The notes: generated by a model from the letters alone, not told the origin. Numbered from the stretch's first letter, positions 36,363 to 44,614 are shown. The stretch: 64,000 nt of DNA from Paenibacillus sp. PvR098 (GCF_017833255.1 NZ_JAFIBU010000001.1:868001-932000); one strand, 5' to 3'. A program made the numbers and translations.

Positions 36363-36389
36363 AAAAAAAGGCATGCAGCAGCATGCCTT
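36363..36389 (-). terminator. Terminator of the spore-coat/adhB operon
   Basis: Perfect nine-base stem AAGGCATGC / GCATGCCTT with seven A before it (T-run on the minus strand), 21 bases after the last coat gene. Confidence 0.8.
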
Positions 36390-36409
36390 GACGATCCGAA
36401 GCGTAAATA

Positions 36410-36706
36410 CTAGGATGGAACGTTTAGAGCGGTTTGAATATTGTTAATATCAAGCTGTATTTGTTCATTCACATTGTATGGATGGTAATACCCTCTTTGC
36501 ACCATATAATTGGTGATTTGTTCGTGAGTAGCTATAGCTTCCTCAAGATGCTTACGCAACACCGTTTTGATCTCCGGCGTGGTCGTTTCCGTTAGAGCAA
36601 GGGAGTACATTTTTATGCCTGTTTTGGCCGCGAGAAGAAAATCGGTTGCTACCACTTGATCTGTTAACGTATTTAATCCGGTCATATGCTCAAGAATCGT
36701 ATTCAT
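36410..36706 (-). CDS. CotF-like spore coat protein (YraD-like)
   Basis: 98-residue helical protein of the CotF family. The family core is visible as TDQVVATDFLLAAKTGIKMYSLALTETTTPEIKTVLRKHLEEAIATHEQI in parts, followed by the conserved MVQRGYYHPYNVNEQIQLD. It resembles the paralogue at 38107. ATG at 36706 is chosen because GGGGGAGAG lies upstream; the reading from 36748 is too long. It is last of five genes in the same order as B. subtilis yraG-yraF-adhB-yraE-yraD. Expected in the forespore or coat. Confidence 0.85.
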   Translation of the reverse strand: MNTILEHMTGLNTLTDQVVATDFLLAAKTGIKMYSLALTETTTPEIKTVLRKHLEEAIATHEQITNYMVQRGYYHPYNVNEQIQLDINNIQTALNVPS

Positions 36707-36719
36707 GTAATCTCTCCCC

Positions 36720-36920
36720 CTATTGGATCGCCGTGGACAATAACCCATTTAATTCTTGCATTTGTCTGGTGGATACCTGAACGTCTTGTTGTAATATTTG
36801 TAATAACTCTTGATCGGAAACGAGGGCTTGCATGGTTTTGGATTTGGTCATGCAAACCGTTTTAAATGCGGCGATTTCATGAAGCTCAAGAGTTTCGTGC
36901 AATCCGAATGTTCTGTTCAT
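36720..36920 (-). CDS. Small CotF-associated protein (YraE-like)
   Basis: 66-residue helical protein (MNRTFGLHETLELHEIAAF, then KTVCMTKSKTMQALVSDQEL and a Gln-rich end). It resembles the paralogue at 38488. GGAGG lies ten bases before the ATG at 36920. Gap to the following coat gene is 13 bases. The pairing of one short and one CotF-like protein on either side of adhB matches the B. subtilis yra operon. Probably a coat or forespore protein. Confidence 0.8.
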   Translation of the reverse strand: MNRTFGLHETLELHEIAAFKTVCMTKSKTMQALVSDQELLQILQQDVQVSTRQMQELNGLLSTAIQ

Positions 36921-36951
36921 TATGAGATTACCTCCAAGTATCAATCAACAT

Positions 36952-38088
36952 TTATGGTTTAAGGACGACCTTAATGCATCCGTCCGTTCTGGTGTCGAAA
37001 ATTTCATAGCCGCGCTTCGCTTCGCTAAGAGGTATTACATGCGTGACTATATCCCCTGGATCAACCTTGCCTTCCGCAATCAAATTGTACATATGGGGCA
37101 TATAGTGGATAACCGGAGCCTGTCCGGATCGGATGTTAATGTTCCGTTGAAAGATATCTCCCAGCGGAAACGCGTTGTATCTTGCTCCGTACGCACCTGT
37201 GATTTGAATTGTACCGCCTTTTCGTACAGCTTGCGAGGCGATAACGACGGCTCCCATTGCACCGCCTTGCAGCTTCAATCCCGTGGCTAGAAACTCCATT
37301 GGAGTCATCTTTCCGCTCATGCCGACACAGTCAATGACAACGTCCGCCCCGCCCTTGGTGATTTCTTTCAAATGATTCCCGATATTAGGCTCTTGTTCAA
37401 AATTGACGGTTTCCACCTTATTGGTCCGCTTTGCATGGGCTAAACGGTAATCGACATAATCGACCGCGATGACGCGTTTGGCGCCTTTAAGCCAAGCGAA
37501 TTTTTGCGCCAATAATCCGACTGGACCACAACCAAGGACAATAACGGTATCCCCATCCTTTACACCGGCGTTATCGACACTCCAATAAGCGGTGGACATG
37601 GCATCTGCGATTAGACATAGCTTCTCGTCTTCGACTTCGCTATCATCGGGAATCTTGAAAGAGGTAAAATTCGCATAGGGAACCCTCAAGAATTCCGCTT
37701 GCCCTCCAGCATACCCTCCCATCGTCTCGGAATAACCGAAATAAGCTCCCATATCCCCGTGCGCGTTTGAGTTGTCGCATTGACTTTCTAATTCATGCGT
37801 GCAAAAAAAACATTCGCCGCAAGCGATATTAAAAGGGATGATCACGCGGTCCCCTTTTTTGAGTTTGGTTACATTGGGCCCGACCTCTTCCACAATCCCC
37901 ATAGGTTCATGACCGATAATATAATCTTGAGGCATATTGGGAACCATGCCGTGAATGAGATGTAAATCCGAACCGCAAATGGCAGTTGATGTCAGCCTAA
38001 CAATCATATCGTCTGCTTTTTCAATTTTCGGATCCTGAACTTCTTTAACCTCTACCTCTTTGATTCCTTGGAACGTAACGGCTTTCAT
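36952..38088 (-). CDS. adhB: Zinc-dependent alcohol dehydrogenase (AdhB/formaldehyde dehydrogenase-like)
   Basis: 378-residue medium-chain dehydrogenase. CGSDLHLIHG near residue 38 and GHEPMGIVEEVG near 60 carry the catalytic zinc ligands; the structural-zinc lobe has the CGECFFCTHELESQC cysteines near 90. The Rossmann motif VLGCGPVGLLAQKFA lies near 185. Family members are described as glutathione-independent formaldehyde or alcohol dehydrogenases; the substrate here is not known. It lies in the middle of the coat operon, exactly as adhB does in B. subtilis, which suggests expression in sporulation. Confidence 0.9.
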   Translation of the reverse strand: MKAVTFQGIKEVEVKEVQDPKIEKADDMIVRLTSTAICGSDLHLIHGMVPNMPQDYIIGHEPMGIVEEVGPNVTKLKKGDRVIIPFNIACGECFFCTHELESQCDNSNAHGDMGAYFGYSETMGGYAGGQAEFLRVPYANFTSFKIPDDSEVEDEKLCLIADAMSTAYWSVDNAGVKDGDTVIVLGCGPVGLLAQKFAWLKGAKRVIAVDYVDYRLAHAKRTNKVETVNFEQEPNIGNHLKEITKGGADVVIDCVGMSGKMTPMEFLATGLKLQGGAMGAVVIASQAVRKGGTIQITGAYGARYNAFPLGDIFQRNINIRSGQAPVIHYMPHMYNLIAEGKVDPGDIVTHVIPLSEAKRGYEIFDTRTDGCIKVVLKP

Positions 38089-38106
38089 TTAGGGTTTCCT
38101 CCAATG

Positions 38107-38469
38107 TTATTTATCCGGCGTAGCGAACAAGCCTAGTCTTGCGGTATCTTTTGGAAAAAGCTCCATTTGTGCGATTTGTACTGTTGTTTTAGCCGATTTC
38201 ATATCCAGCTGGTATTGCTCGTTCAGATGATAAGGATGCAGCCATCCTTTATTTAACATGAGCTGAGATACTTCCTCATGCAGGGCAAGCGCTTCATTCA
38301 GTTGATTGTGTACCATCGTTCTTGCTTCTGGGGTTATCGTCTCCGTTAACGCAACAGCACAATTACGAACCGCATTTTTAGCGGATAAAAGAAAATCCAG
38401 CGCAAAGGATGAATCGGCAAGATCTGGCATGCCCACGGAGTTAATCGGATCTAAATAATCCTGGTTCAT
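38107..38469 (-). CDS. CotF-like spore coat protein (YraF-like)
   Basis: 120-residue helical CotF-family protein. The core SSFALDFLLSAKNAVRNCAVALTETITPEARTMVHNQLNEALALHEEVSQLML aligns with the protein encoded at 36410 and ends in NKGWLHPYHLNEQYQLD. ATG at 38469 has AGAGGTG nine bases upstream; GTG 38481 overlaps that site. It lies 18 bases upstream of adhB. Together with the short gene before it, it forms the first half of the yra-like operon. Confidence 0.85.
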   Translation of the reverse strand: MNQDYLDPINSVGMPDLADSSFALDFLLSAKNAVRNCAVALTETITPEARTMVHNQLNEALALHEEVSQLMLNKGWLHPYHLNEQYQLDMKSAKTTVQIAQMELFPKDTARLGLFATPDK

Positions 38470-38487
38470 CGTTAGTTTCACCTCTGT

Positions 38488-38694
38488 TTAATGAATAGGA
38501 GCTTTGCTATATAGACTTTGAAGATCTTGAATGTCTTTGATCGACTGCTGTACGTCTTTTTGCATCAATGCCTTCAGGTCTCTGTCAAAAACCAAACCTT
38601 GCATCATTTTGGATTTGGCCAAGCAAATGGTTTTGAAATTGAGCAGCTCATGGATCTCCATCGATTCATGTGGGGCTAAATGCTGTTGAGTCAT
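38488..38694 (-). CDS. Small CotF-associated protein (YraG-like)
   Basis: 68-residue helical protein (HESMEIHELLNFKTICLAK and KMMQGLVFDRDLKALMQKD) similar to the product of 36720. The start is chosen among a GTG and three tandem ATG codons: the ATG at 38694 lies eight bases after GGAGG. A three-codon mini-frame (ATG TTG AGG TAA) with its own AAGGAG precedes it, which is unusual. First gene of the operon; sporulation control is expected but no convincing SigK or SigG promoter was identified. Confidence 0.8.
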   Translation of the reverse strand: MTQQHLAPHESMEIHELLNFKTICLAKSKMMQGLVFDRDLKALMQKDVQQSIKDIQDLQSLYSKAPIH

Positions 38695-38792
38695 CATCAT
38701 CACCTCCGGTTACCTCAACATGGTTATGATCTCCTTAAAAATTTCAGTAATTCCATTCCTTATTGTGATTAAAAGAGCCCCATTTTACTCAT

Positions 38793-38830
38793 AAAAAAAA
38801 CCACTTACCTTTTATATTGGGGTAAGTGGT
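38793..38830 (-). terminator. Terminator of the nitrile hydratase operon
   Basis: CCACTTACC / GGTAAGTGG stem with eight A on the left (T-run on the minus strand), 20 bases after the cysteine hydrolase stop codon. Confidence 0.8.
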
Positions 38831-38850
38831 GTCGAACCTAACCATTTGTT

Positions 38851-39498
38851 TTAGGAAACGGCTGCTTGAGGCTTTTCAAACTTTCGGATCACGTCATCCG
38901 TTGAAGCGATTTCAGCTATGCAGAAGGACAGGCTGGTCAGAACGGCTTTTTGGATATCTTCGGCACTCATGGCACCGGCGCCCAAATCAGGATGATCCAT
39001 TGTCCCATTGGCATCTGATACAAAAATGACTTTGTAATCTCGGAACTGAGCATCTCTTGCCGTTGACTCGCAACACATATTGGTTACGGTTCCGGTTATT
39101 ATGAGTGTGTCAATTCCTCGATTTCGAAGTTGAGTCTCAAGGTCGGTATTGTAAAATGCGCTGTACCGATGTTTTTTGATTAACAAATCCCCTTTTTGCG
39201 GTGCAATATCATCAATAATATCTACCCCAGACGTTCCATCCACCAAAGCGGTTTGATTCCCAATCGGTGGCCAGAACTGCTCCATTAATCCCATATCTCC
39301 CCGATCTTCCCCATGAACATGAGCCGTATAGATAACGGTTACGCCATTTTCCCTGGAATAGTCTATTAGTTTTTTCATATTTGGCAGCATATCAAAGGCC
39401 ATGGGAACATACATAGGAGCTCCCGGTTTCACAAAATCATTTTCCATATCGATGACGAGAAGCGCCACTTTTCTCGGATTATCAATCGAAAACTTCAT
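38851..39498 (-). CDS. Cysteine hydrolase (isochorismatase-like), candidate amidase
   Basis: 215-residue cytoplasmic hydrolase of the isochorismatase-like fold. The catalytic triad is visible: Asp in LLVIDMENDF near residue 17, Lys in LLIKKHRYSAFYNT near 108 and the nucleophile in GTVTNMCCESTARDA near 142. Related enzymes hydrolyse amides, ureido compounds and nicotinamide. It is last in an operon after the nitrile hydratase genes; nitrile hydratase yields an amide, so an amidase here makes chemical sense. That role is inferred, since most nitrile operons use amidases of the signature family instead. Confidence 0.85.
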   Translation of the reverse strand: MKFSIDNPRKVALLVIDMENDFVKPGAPMYVPMAFDMLPNMKKLIDYSRENGVTVIYTAHVHGEDRGDMGLMEQFWPPIGNQTALVDGTSGVDIIDDIAPQKGDLLIKKHRYSAFYNTDLETQLRNRGIDTLIITGTVTNMCCESTARDAQFRDYKVIFVSDANGTMDHPDLGAGAMSAEDIQKAVLTSLSFCIAEIASTDDVIRKFEKPQAAVS

Positions 39499-39569
39499 TT
39501 AGAATCCCTCCCAAGATATAATTTTCCGGAATAAAATGCGTAGATGAAGATGAACTTTTTCTTGTATCG

Positions 39570-39935
39570 CTAAAAGCTTTCTCGTTCCCCTGAAAGAAAT
39601 TCTTCCGTGCGGACATCAATATCTTTTTGGTCTATCATACCGGTTTCAACTACGAGCCGCTCCAATGCCGCCATCCAATGGTCATAATAATTCCAGGCCT
39701 CAGCATCCTTAGATTCAGCGCTTTCCCACTCACCGATTTCTTCGACTAGACGGGTCCGGAAGTCATCCCATGAGGTATAATGCTTTTGGTCGTACAACGC
39801 AATGGCCATCCCAAACGAGCGGCTTTCCCAAGGCTCCTGAAAATTCAGTTCTCCGTTTTTCCGGGGAGGTGTGACTCCCTCAGGCATATACGCGAGCCAC
39901 GTCTCAGCCGATTGAACTTCACAGCTTTTTTCCAT
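39570..39935 (-). CDS. Nitrile hydratase accessory protein
   Basis: 121-residue protein homologous to the N-terminal part of nitrile hydratase beta subunits (WESRSFGMAIALYDQKHYTSWDDFRTRLVEEIGEWE matches the beta segment around its GILLGTLGQGLYNLDEMRHGWERM). Such P14K/NhlE-type proteins help load cobalt into the alpha subunit. ATG at 39935 has AAAGGAGG upstream; the reading from 39989 starts before that site. It follows the alpha gene by 13 bases in the usual beta-alpha-activator order of cobalt enzymes. Confidence 0.85.
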   Translation of the reverse strand: MEKSCEVQSAETWLAYMPEGVTPPRKNGELNFQEPWESRSFGMAIALYDQKHYTSWDDFRTRLVEEIGEWESAESKDAEAWNYYDHWMAALERLVVETGMIDQKDIDVRTEEFLSGERESF

Positions 39936-39948
39936 TGTGGTCCTCCTT

Positions 39949-40596
39949 TTACGCAGTAACCGCGGGGGGCTGTACTTGTACGACCCCAATCATAGAATCT
40001 CGGGTAACGATCGCGGCAAGCTCGTCCTCAGACATACTTTCCGTTCCCGGGGGTCTTTGGGGCAATACCAAATACCTCATTTCCGCGCTGCTGTCCCATA
40101 CCCGGAGTTCTGTTGTATCCGGCAGCTCCAAACCAAATTCCCGAAGCACCTCTCTCGGCTCTTTAACAATTCGGGAACGATAGGCCGGTTCTTTGTACCA
40201 TGCGGGAGGCAGACCAAGCAAGGTCCAAGGATAGCACGAACACAGGGTGCAGCATACCACATTGTGTACCGCATCCGTATTTTCCAATACCCTGACATGT
40301 TCTCCCTGCAGTCCATAAAATCCGAGCTCTTTTAATTCCGTTAGCGGGTCTTGAAGCAATCGTTGCTTGAACGCAGCATCCGTCCATGCCTTGGCGACAA
40401 CCTTAGCGCCGTTCATAGGCCCAATCTCATTCTCGTAGCGCTGTACCACACTGTCGATCGCATCGGAGGACAGAATCCCTTTTTCAATCAGCAAGGATTC
40501 CAAAGCTTTTGCCCGAGCTGACCAGAATGTTTCTGGATGCGGATGGTGGTGGGAATGGTCGTGATCATGATGGTCGTGTTTATGCTCAACTGTCAA
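39949..40596 (-). CDS. Nitrile hydratase alpha subunit, cobalt type
   Basis: Catalytic subunit, 215 residues. The metal claw [11 protein letters not shown] lies near residue 112; Thr in the CTLCSC motif marks cobalt-type enzymes (iron types have Ser). Its second and third Cys become oxidised to sulfinic and sulfenic acids. [22 protein letters not shown] and the C-terminal [10 protein letters not shown] are family hallmarks. The N-terminus is unusually His/Asp-rich (ten or more His in the first 22 residues), which might bind metal. TTG at 40596 follows AAGGAGGAG. Hydrates nitriles to amides in the cytoplasm. Confidence 0.94.
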   Translation of the reverse strand: MTVEHKHDHHDHDHSHHHPHPETFWSARAKALESLLIEKGILSSDAIDSVVQRYENEIGPMNGAKVVAKAWTDAAFKQRLLQDPLTELKELGFYGLQGEHVRVLENTDAVHNVVCCTLCSCYPWTLLGLPPAWYKEPAYRSRIVKEPREVLREFGLELPDTTELRVWDSSAEMRYLVLPQRPPGTESMSEDELAAIVTRDSMIGVVQVQPPAVTA

Positions 40597-40633
40597 AATA
40601 AACTCCTCCTTTAGAGATGTTTAATAGAGAGCT

Positions 40634-41311
40634 CTAATTGGAAGCAGGCTCCAAGTGACTTTCCCATAGATCGATGTTGACCGTTTCTTTCTGCTGTACT
40701 CCCCATAATTCGTCGGCCTCAAGGCGCACGGAATATAGATGTTCCGGGTTCTCTCCTTCTCCGTGCGCATGAGCATCAGGCAACACGTGGACACCGTACG
40801 CCGCCTCGATGACACCATACTTATCGCGTGCGTAGCGGGGCAATCTGGTGTGTCCGGATGGGTTAATATTTCTGGTCTTTATTTTATCTCCCACTTTAAA
40901 CCTGGGTGCGGTCGTTGCTTCGCGGTGAGTTGGCGCGCCATATTGGACGACCAGTTTCATATGGCTCACTAAATCCGGGTTTACCCGGTTTGGCACTTGT
41001 GCATCTGGATCCGTAAGGAACGCTTTTGTTCTGGCTTCGAGTTCTGCTGCGTCCAAAATATTCTTCTCTACCAAGTTTCGTTCGACAGTCGATAGCCAGT
41101 GACCATAATATCCGGAGGTCAGAAAATCTACCGGAGTCATTCGTTCCCAACCGTGCCTCATTTCATCAAGGTTATACAACCCTTGGCCCAGCGTACCAAG
41201 CAAGATTCCAAAAGCACGCTTTTCCCAATCCTGATGGAAGACAGGCTCGTTTTCTTCTACAACGATTTTGCCAAAGCCGTCCATTCCTCCAACATCATGA
41301 ATACCATTCAT
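40634..41311 (-). CDS. Nitrile hydratase beta subunit
   Basis: 225-residue structural partner of the alpha subunit. It begins MNGIHDVGGMDGFGKIVVEE, the family signature; a helical middle contains WEKRAFGILLGTLGQGLYNLDE; the C-terminal SH3-like part has FKVGDKIKTRNINPSGHTRLPRYARDK, all diagnostic. ATG at 41311 is preceded by GGGGGTG six bases away. First structural gene of the operon, about 195 bases after a leader peptide and 157 bases after a terminator-like hairpin. Confidence 0.94.
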   Translation of the reverse strand: MNGIHDVGGMDGFGKIVVEENEPVFHQDWEKRAFGILLGTLGQGLYNLDEMRHGWERMTPVDFLTSGYYGHWLSTVERNLVEKNILDAAELEARTKAFLTDPDAQVPNRVNPDLVSHMKLVVQYGAPTHREATTAPRFKVGDKIKTRNINPSGHTRLPRYARDKYGVIEAAYGVHVLPDAHAHGEGENPEHLYSVRLEADELWGVQQKETVNIDLWESHLEPASN

Positions 41312-41467
41312 TTCAACACCCCCTAGCAGGAATTGGTGAAAAAGATATCGTGATACAGGTATAAGCCACTGATCATTAATAGAAAAGACCGTGTAACCGC
41401 TTACCATTATAATAATTTCAAGTCGTTTTGAAGTATGTAATGATTGTAGTGCGTGGAGATGACGATC

Positions 41468-41534
41468 AAAAACTTCATGCGGGGCAGCTCAAGCGGTGGG
41501 ATTGACTCACTCCCTCCTTCTCAGATGCATGAAG
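41468..41534 (-). terminator. Leader hairpin/attenuator candidate before the nitrile hydratase genes
   Basis: On the minus strand CTTCATGC pairs with GCATGAAG 46 bases later, and TTTTTG follows. The left arm lies inside the leader-peptide frame, so translation of the leader would change folding. Termination before the beta gene, relieved or enforced by ribosome position, is possible. Confidence 0.5.
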
Positions 41535-41548
41535 TGAAACAATAACAT
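41507..41548 (-). CDS. Putative 13-residue leader peptide
   Basis: The first ATG after a consensus promoter, preceded by GGGAGGTGAT with good spacing, encodes MLLFHFMHLRRRE and a TGA stop. It is rich in hydrophobic, His and Arg codons, and its 3' half forms the left side of a terminator-like hairpin. The layout (promoter, short frame, overlapping terminator, long gap, operon) is that of transcription attenuation. The signal, if any, is unknown; the three consecutive Arg codons (AGA AGG AGG) and two His codons are the most notable feature. Confidence 0.55.
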   Translation of the reverse strand: MLLFHFMHLRRRE

Positions 41549-41600
41549 AGGTATCACCTCCCAATACATTTTGGCTGCGAATGATATTCTCTATGTTGTA

Positions 41601-41629
41601 ATTATAGGATATCAAAGAATATATGTAAA
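41601..41629 (-). promoter_or_regulatory. SigA promoter of the nitrile hydratase operon
   Basis: Minus-strand TTTACA, a 17-base spacer and TATAAT: a near-consensus promoter. Transcription would begin near 41594, some 45 bases before the leader-peptide start and 280 bases before the beta gene. Confidence 0.75.
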
Positions 41630-41957
41630 CGTTTTTTTTACGGCCGTATTATTTAAATGAGGTAATCTTATTCAAATTTCAAATCAATAAATGCTGTGGA
41701 TGGCTATAATATCAGGATATTTCTTTCTAAATAGCCATAAACCATCGTATGGATAATCCAATCATTAACACATGTAATTTTTACTACCGTAAATTTTAAA
41801 TTATATTACAATCCCTATGCCCTTTCTGGAAAGGAGACACTGTACGAATGAAGAAGCAATTCTTAAGCTTGTTTTGTCGTATTGTTTCACTTAACCATGA
41901 CCCCATCGATGGCTTTGGTGCGCCGTAGCGGCACTGATCCATGTTGCAGGCGGCAAG
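41630..41957. other. AT-rich gene-free stretch
   Basis: Upstream of the nitrile hydratase promoter. It contains one 26-codon plus-strand frame (41848-41928, beginning MKKQFLSLF) with GGAAAGGAG eleven bases upstream, which could be a truncated gene start. No other structure was seen apart from the terminator at its right end. Confidence 0.3.
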
Positions 41958-41988
41958 AAAAACAACCGACTTGATACCAAGTCGGTTG
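41958..41988 (-). terminator. Terminator of the dioxygenase operon
   Basis: Perfect 11-base stem CAACCGACTTG / CAAGTCGGTTG with five T on the minus strand, 14 bases after the ring-cleavage dioxygenase stop codon. Confidence 0.8.
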
Positions 41989-42002
41989 CTCCGTTAAATC
42001 GC

Positions 42003-42803
42003 TCAAGAAACAAAGGATATGATCGCGTTCGAACTGCCGGACGATTGTCCATATCCCCAGAAGGTTGCTTTGTGATTCTCATCAAGTACGCCAAGCATAG
42101 CCGCAAGATGACGGCCTCCAGATTCAACACCGGCAATACGTGAATATTGGGTCAGCATTTCACGCGCAGCTACGTAATCCCCGTTCAGCAAATAGTCCAT
42201 AAATTGATTGTCCATCGCTTGCTCGGAACGTGTAGGCATATTCTGGCGTCCTCTGACCAGGTTGTGGGATAAAGCGCCGCTGCTGACGAACACCGCTCGC
42301 CTATCGCTATCTCGCAGTATTATACCGATTTGTTCTCCCCAGGCATACGTTTCCTCGAGACTTGATGCTAAGCAGATGGACAGACTGACTACGGCGATAT
42401 CTGCTTGAGGAATCAAATATCTCAGCGGAACTACGGTACCGTAATCCCACATATAAGTAGGATCGTTGATGCCGACAACAGGCAATCCTGCATTCTTTCC
42501 AGCTTCCACAAGCCTTCTCCCTAGTTCCTCATCCCCCGGATAGTTATAGGGAACATCGGCTATGAGGTCAGGACATTCGACAGCCGTCAACACTCCCTTA
42601 TGAACTGGAGCGACGTCGACATAATGGTCAAAGGTTCCCGTAAAGTGGCAAGACATTAGAACGACAACATCGGTCTTCAGTTCCCGGAACTGATCTCTCA
42701 TGTGATGAAGCCCCTTCACCAGGTCCTGCTGGAAATCCGGTACACGCTCCTCGTGACACATGCTAGGAACATGAGCGGCTAATAAAGCCATTTCGAGTGA
42801 CAT
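42003..42803 (-). CDS. Class III extradiol ring-cleavage dioxygenase (LigB-like)
   Basis: 266-residue non-haem iron enzyme that opens catecholic rings. An N-terminal His in LLAAHVPSMC near residue 11, a second in VLMSCHFTGTFDHY near 53 and a third in SSGALSHNLVRG near 178 occupy the positions of the LigB/HpcB metal and catalytic residues. The family includes protocatechuate 4,5-, homoprotocatechuate 2,3- and 2-aminophenol 1,6-dioxygenases; a separate small alpha subunit (LigA) is not encoded. It ends the Rieske dioxygenase operon, a natural place for the ring-opening step. GGGGGG precedes the ATG. Confidence 0.85.
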   Translation of the reverse strand: MSLEMALLAAHVPSMCHEERVPDFQQDLVKGLHHMRDQFRELKTDVVVLMSCHFTGTFDHYVDVAPVHKGVLTAVECPDLIADVPYNYPGDEELGRRLVEAGKNAGLPVVGINDPTYMWDYGTVVPLRYLIPQADIAVVSLSICLASSLEETYAWGEQIGIILRDSDRRAVFVSSGALSHNLVRGRQNMPTRSEQAMDNQFMDYLLNGDYVAAREMLTQYSRIAGVESGGRHLAAMLGVLDENHKATFWGYGQSSGSSNAIISFVS

Positions 42804-42850
42804 TCTTTTCCCCCCTTGTTCTTAATGTACCTTTCAATTTCCATTTAAAT

Positions 42851-43345
42851 CTAAATGGGCGTCACCAACAGCGTCGGAATCATAGAAGTATCGTAAACCG
42901 CAATCTTTTCTTTAAATTTTGCTTCTCCGTCCACAAACACCACCTTATCCACGTATTTGCCTACGTTGTAGACTTCTGTAATCCCATCCTGTCTCGTTTG
43001 AAACACGGCGTAATTGGCGCGGACCAGATAGGCATCGCCTTCCTGACCTACGATGCGGACACCGCTAACCAAATGCTTGTAGGTATGCGCCTCATAAATA
43101 TTTGCGTGTCTATGCGCCGTAATTCGGTCCTTCAGCATTCCTTTGCTGTCGCAGTAGATCACGCAGACCAGAAGATTCCGTGCATAATTTTCCCGAGCAA
43201 TGATTTTATATATGCATTCCTCCGTAAAAAATTCCGGCCATTGCTCCAACTCATCGTTATCGATACAATCCGCGTAGGAGTGGAATAGTTCCTCTATGGC
43301 TGCTTTCAGTTCAATTGACGCCGATTTTACATTCTGTACGCTCAT
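42851..43345 (-). CDS. Rieske ring-hydroxylating dioxygenase, beta subunit
   Basis: 164-residue small subunit with the SnoaL/NTF2-like fold of BphE/AntB/TphA3 proteins (IEELFHSYADCIDNDELEQWPEFFTEECIYKI near the start, then HTYKHLVSGVRI and a C-terminal KEKIAVYDTSMIPTLLVTPI). It supports assembly of the alpha subunit and carries no cofactor. It lies 24 bases after the alpha gene. Short beta subunits of this kind go with the benzoate/anthranilate/terephthalate branch of the family. Confidence 0.88.
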   Translation of the reverse strand: MSVQNVKSASIELKAAIEELFHSYADCIDNDELEQWPEFFTEECIYKIIARENYARNLLVCVIYCDSKGMLKDRITAHRHANIYEAHTYKHLVSGVRIVGQEGDAYLVRANYAVFQTRQDGITEVYNVGKYVDKVVFVDGEAKFKEKIAVYDTSMIPTLLVTPI

Positions 43346-43369
43346 TCCTTTACACTCCCCTCCCTTGGT

Positions 43370-44614
43370 CTAGTAGCCCATTAACTCTCGGTAGCGTTTC
43401 CAAAATCCGCGAATAGATGTTTCGGTTGCGCGGAATTCCTGGCTTTGAACGGTTATGCCGCCCATTTCGACAAAAGAGCTTTTTTCCTTATCCCGGACGA
43501 TGCCTCTTTGTACGAGTTCTCCGACTCCTCCATCCTCCAAGGAGACGAAACCGGCCGGACCTACCAAATTGGATTGTTTCATTCGAATCGTAGTCATGTT
43601 GTTATCATCGTCTGCATAACCGAAATAGGTCCAATGCAGCTCGCAATGTCCCGGACCTTTGGGCAGCAATTGTCGAACCGCAAGCGTATTGTGAATTTGC
43701 TGCAGCACCATGCCTGGAAAAATGGACTGGATCGCCAGCGTGATGCCGTCTGCAAACTCCTTACGGCCCTGCAGCATTGATTGATCTTCCAGCTTATATT
43801 TGGAGTTAAACGAACGTAAATTCGCTTGTTTATAGGCATCCTCGTTCTCATCCGAGGAACCGTACGTATAGCTCACATGATGCATTCCTGTATCGTCCAT
43901 TTCAATGCCCCCGCGTTGGGAAAGGCGGTTCAGACCAAAGGTGGTAAAGAACGTGTGAAGGATACTGGCATGATACGAATCTTTGACGTTCTCAAAATAA
44001 ATTTTCCAATTATTGTTCATCGATTGACGGTTGTATCCCAGAACACGCACTGGGCGATTAAATACGCGCTGGATGTAACCGCACATTTTTTCACCAAGAT
44101 ACTCTTGCAAGGGTCCGACATGAGGATCGAATGAACCGAAAATAACGCCGCAGAATGTTTCAATCCTCAGCTTCTGCAATGAATGTTTGGCAGGATCAAA
44201 GTCATCCGGCATCCCTCCTTTTCCTTCCACCCCGTTACGGAAAGGAACTCCTTTCAGATCCCCTTTGCCATCGTATGCCCACGCGTGGTATACGCAGGTG
44301 AATGTTTTTGTATTGCCGCAAGAATCCATGCAAACGGTTGCACCGCGATGCGCACACTGGTTCACAAATGCTCTTATCTCACCGTCACTGTCTCTTGTTA
44401 CGACAACTGGCGTATCACCGACGAAAGTGGTCTTGTAATCACCGTTTTGCGGCAGCTCCGCATCTAAAGCCAGATAGTTCCATGTAGGTCCGCGATAAAT
44501 CTTCAACTGCTCCTGCTCATATACGGATGGGTCCATGTATACTTCATAAGGTACTCTTGTGAAGCCTTCCGCAGGCCAAGTAATTTGCATTGTATCTACA
44601 CCAAGCTTTGTCAT
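43370..44614 (-). CDS. Rieske ring-hydroxylating dioxygenase, alpha subunit
   Basis: 414-residue catalytic subunit. The Rieske 2Fe-2S ligands are NQCAHRGATV and CVYHAWAYDGKG (CxH...CxxH) near residues 87-112. The mononuclear iron site is in ENVKDSYHASILHTFF near residue 210, with the bridging Asp and two His. The overall pattern resembles anthranilate, salicylate and terephthalate dioxygenases. No ferredoxin or reductase gene is nearby, so electron donors must come from elsewhere. ATG 44614 (eight bases after AAAGGA) is chosen over 44620. The product would be a cis-dihydrodiol or hydroxylated ring. Confidence 0.9.
   Translation of the reverse strand: MTKLGVDTMQITWPAEGFTRVPYEVYMDPSVYEQEQLKIYRGPTWNYLALDAELPQNGDYKTTFVGDTPVVVTRDSDGEIRAFVNQCAHRGATVCMDSCGNTKTFTCVYHAWAYDGKGDLKGVPFRNGVEGKGGMPDDFDPAKHSLQKLRIETFCGVIFGSFDPHVGPLQEYLGEKMCGYIQRVFNRPVRVLGYNRQSMNNNWKIYFENVKDSYHASILHTFFTTFGLNRLSQRGGIEMDDTGMHHVSYTYGSSDENEDAYKQANLRSFNSKYKLEDQSMLQGRKEFADGITLAIQSIFPGMVLQQIHNTLAVRQLLPKGPGHCELHWTYFGYADDDNNMTTIRMKQSNLVGPAGFVSLEDGGVGELVQRGIVRDKEKSSFVEMGGITVQSQEFRATETSIRGFWKRYRELMGY

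Noticed and set aside
41848..41928. 26-codon frame beginning MKKQFLSLF
   Set aside because: A ribosome binding site is present, but it ends abruptly with no signal-peptide completion; at best a truncated gene start.
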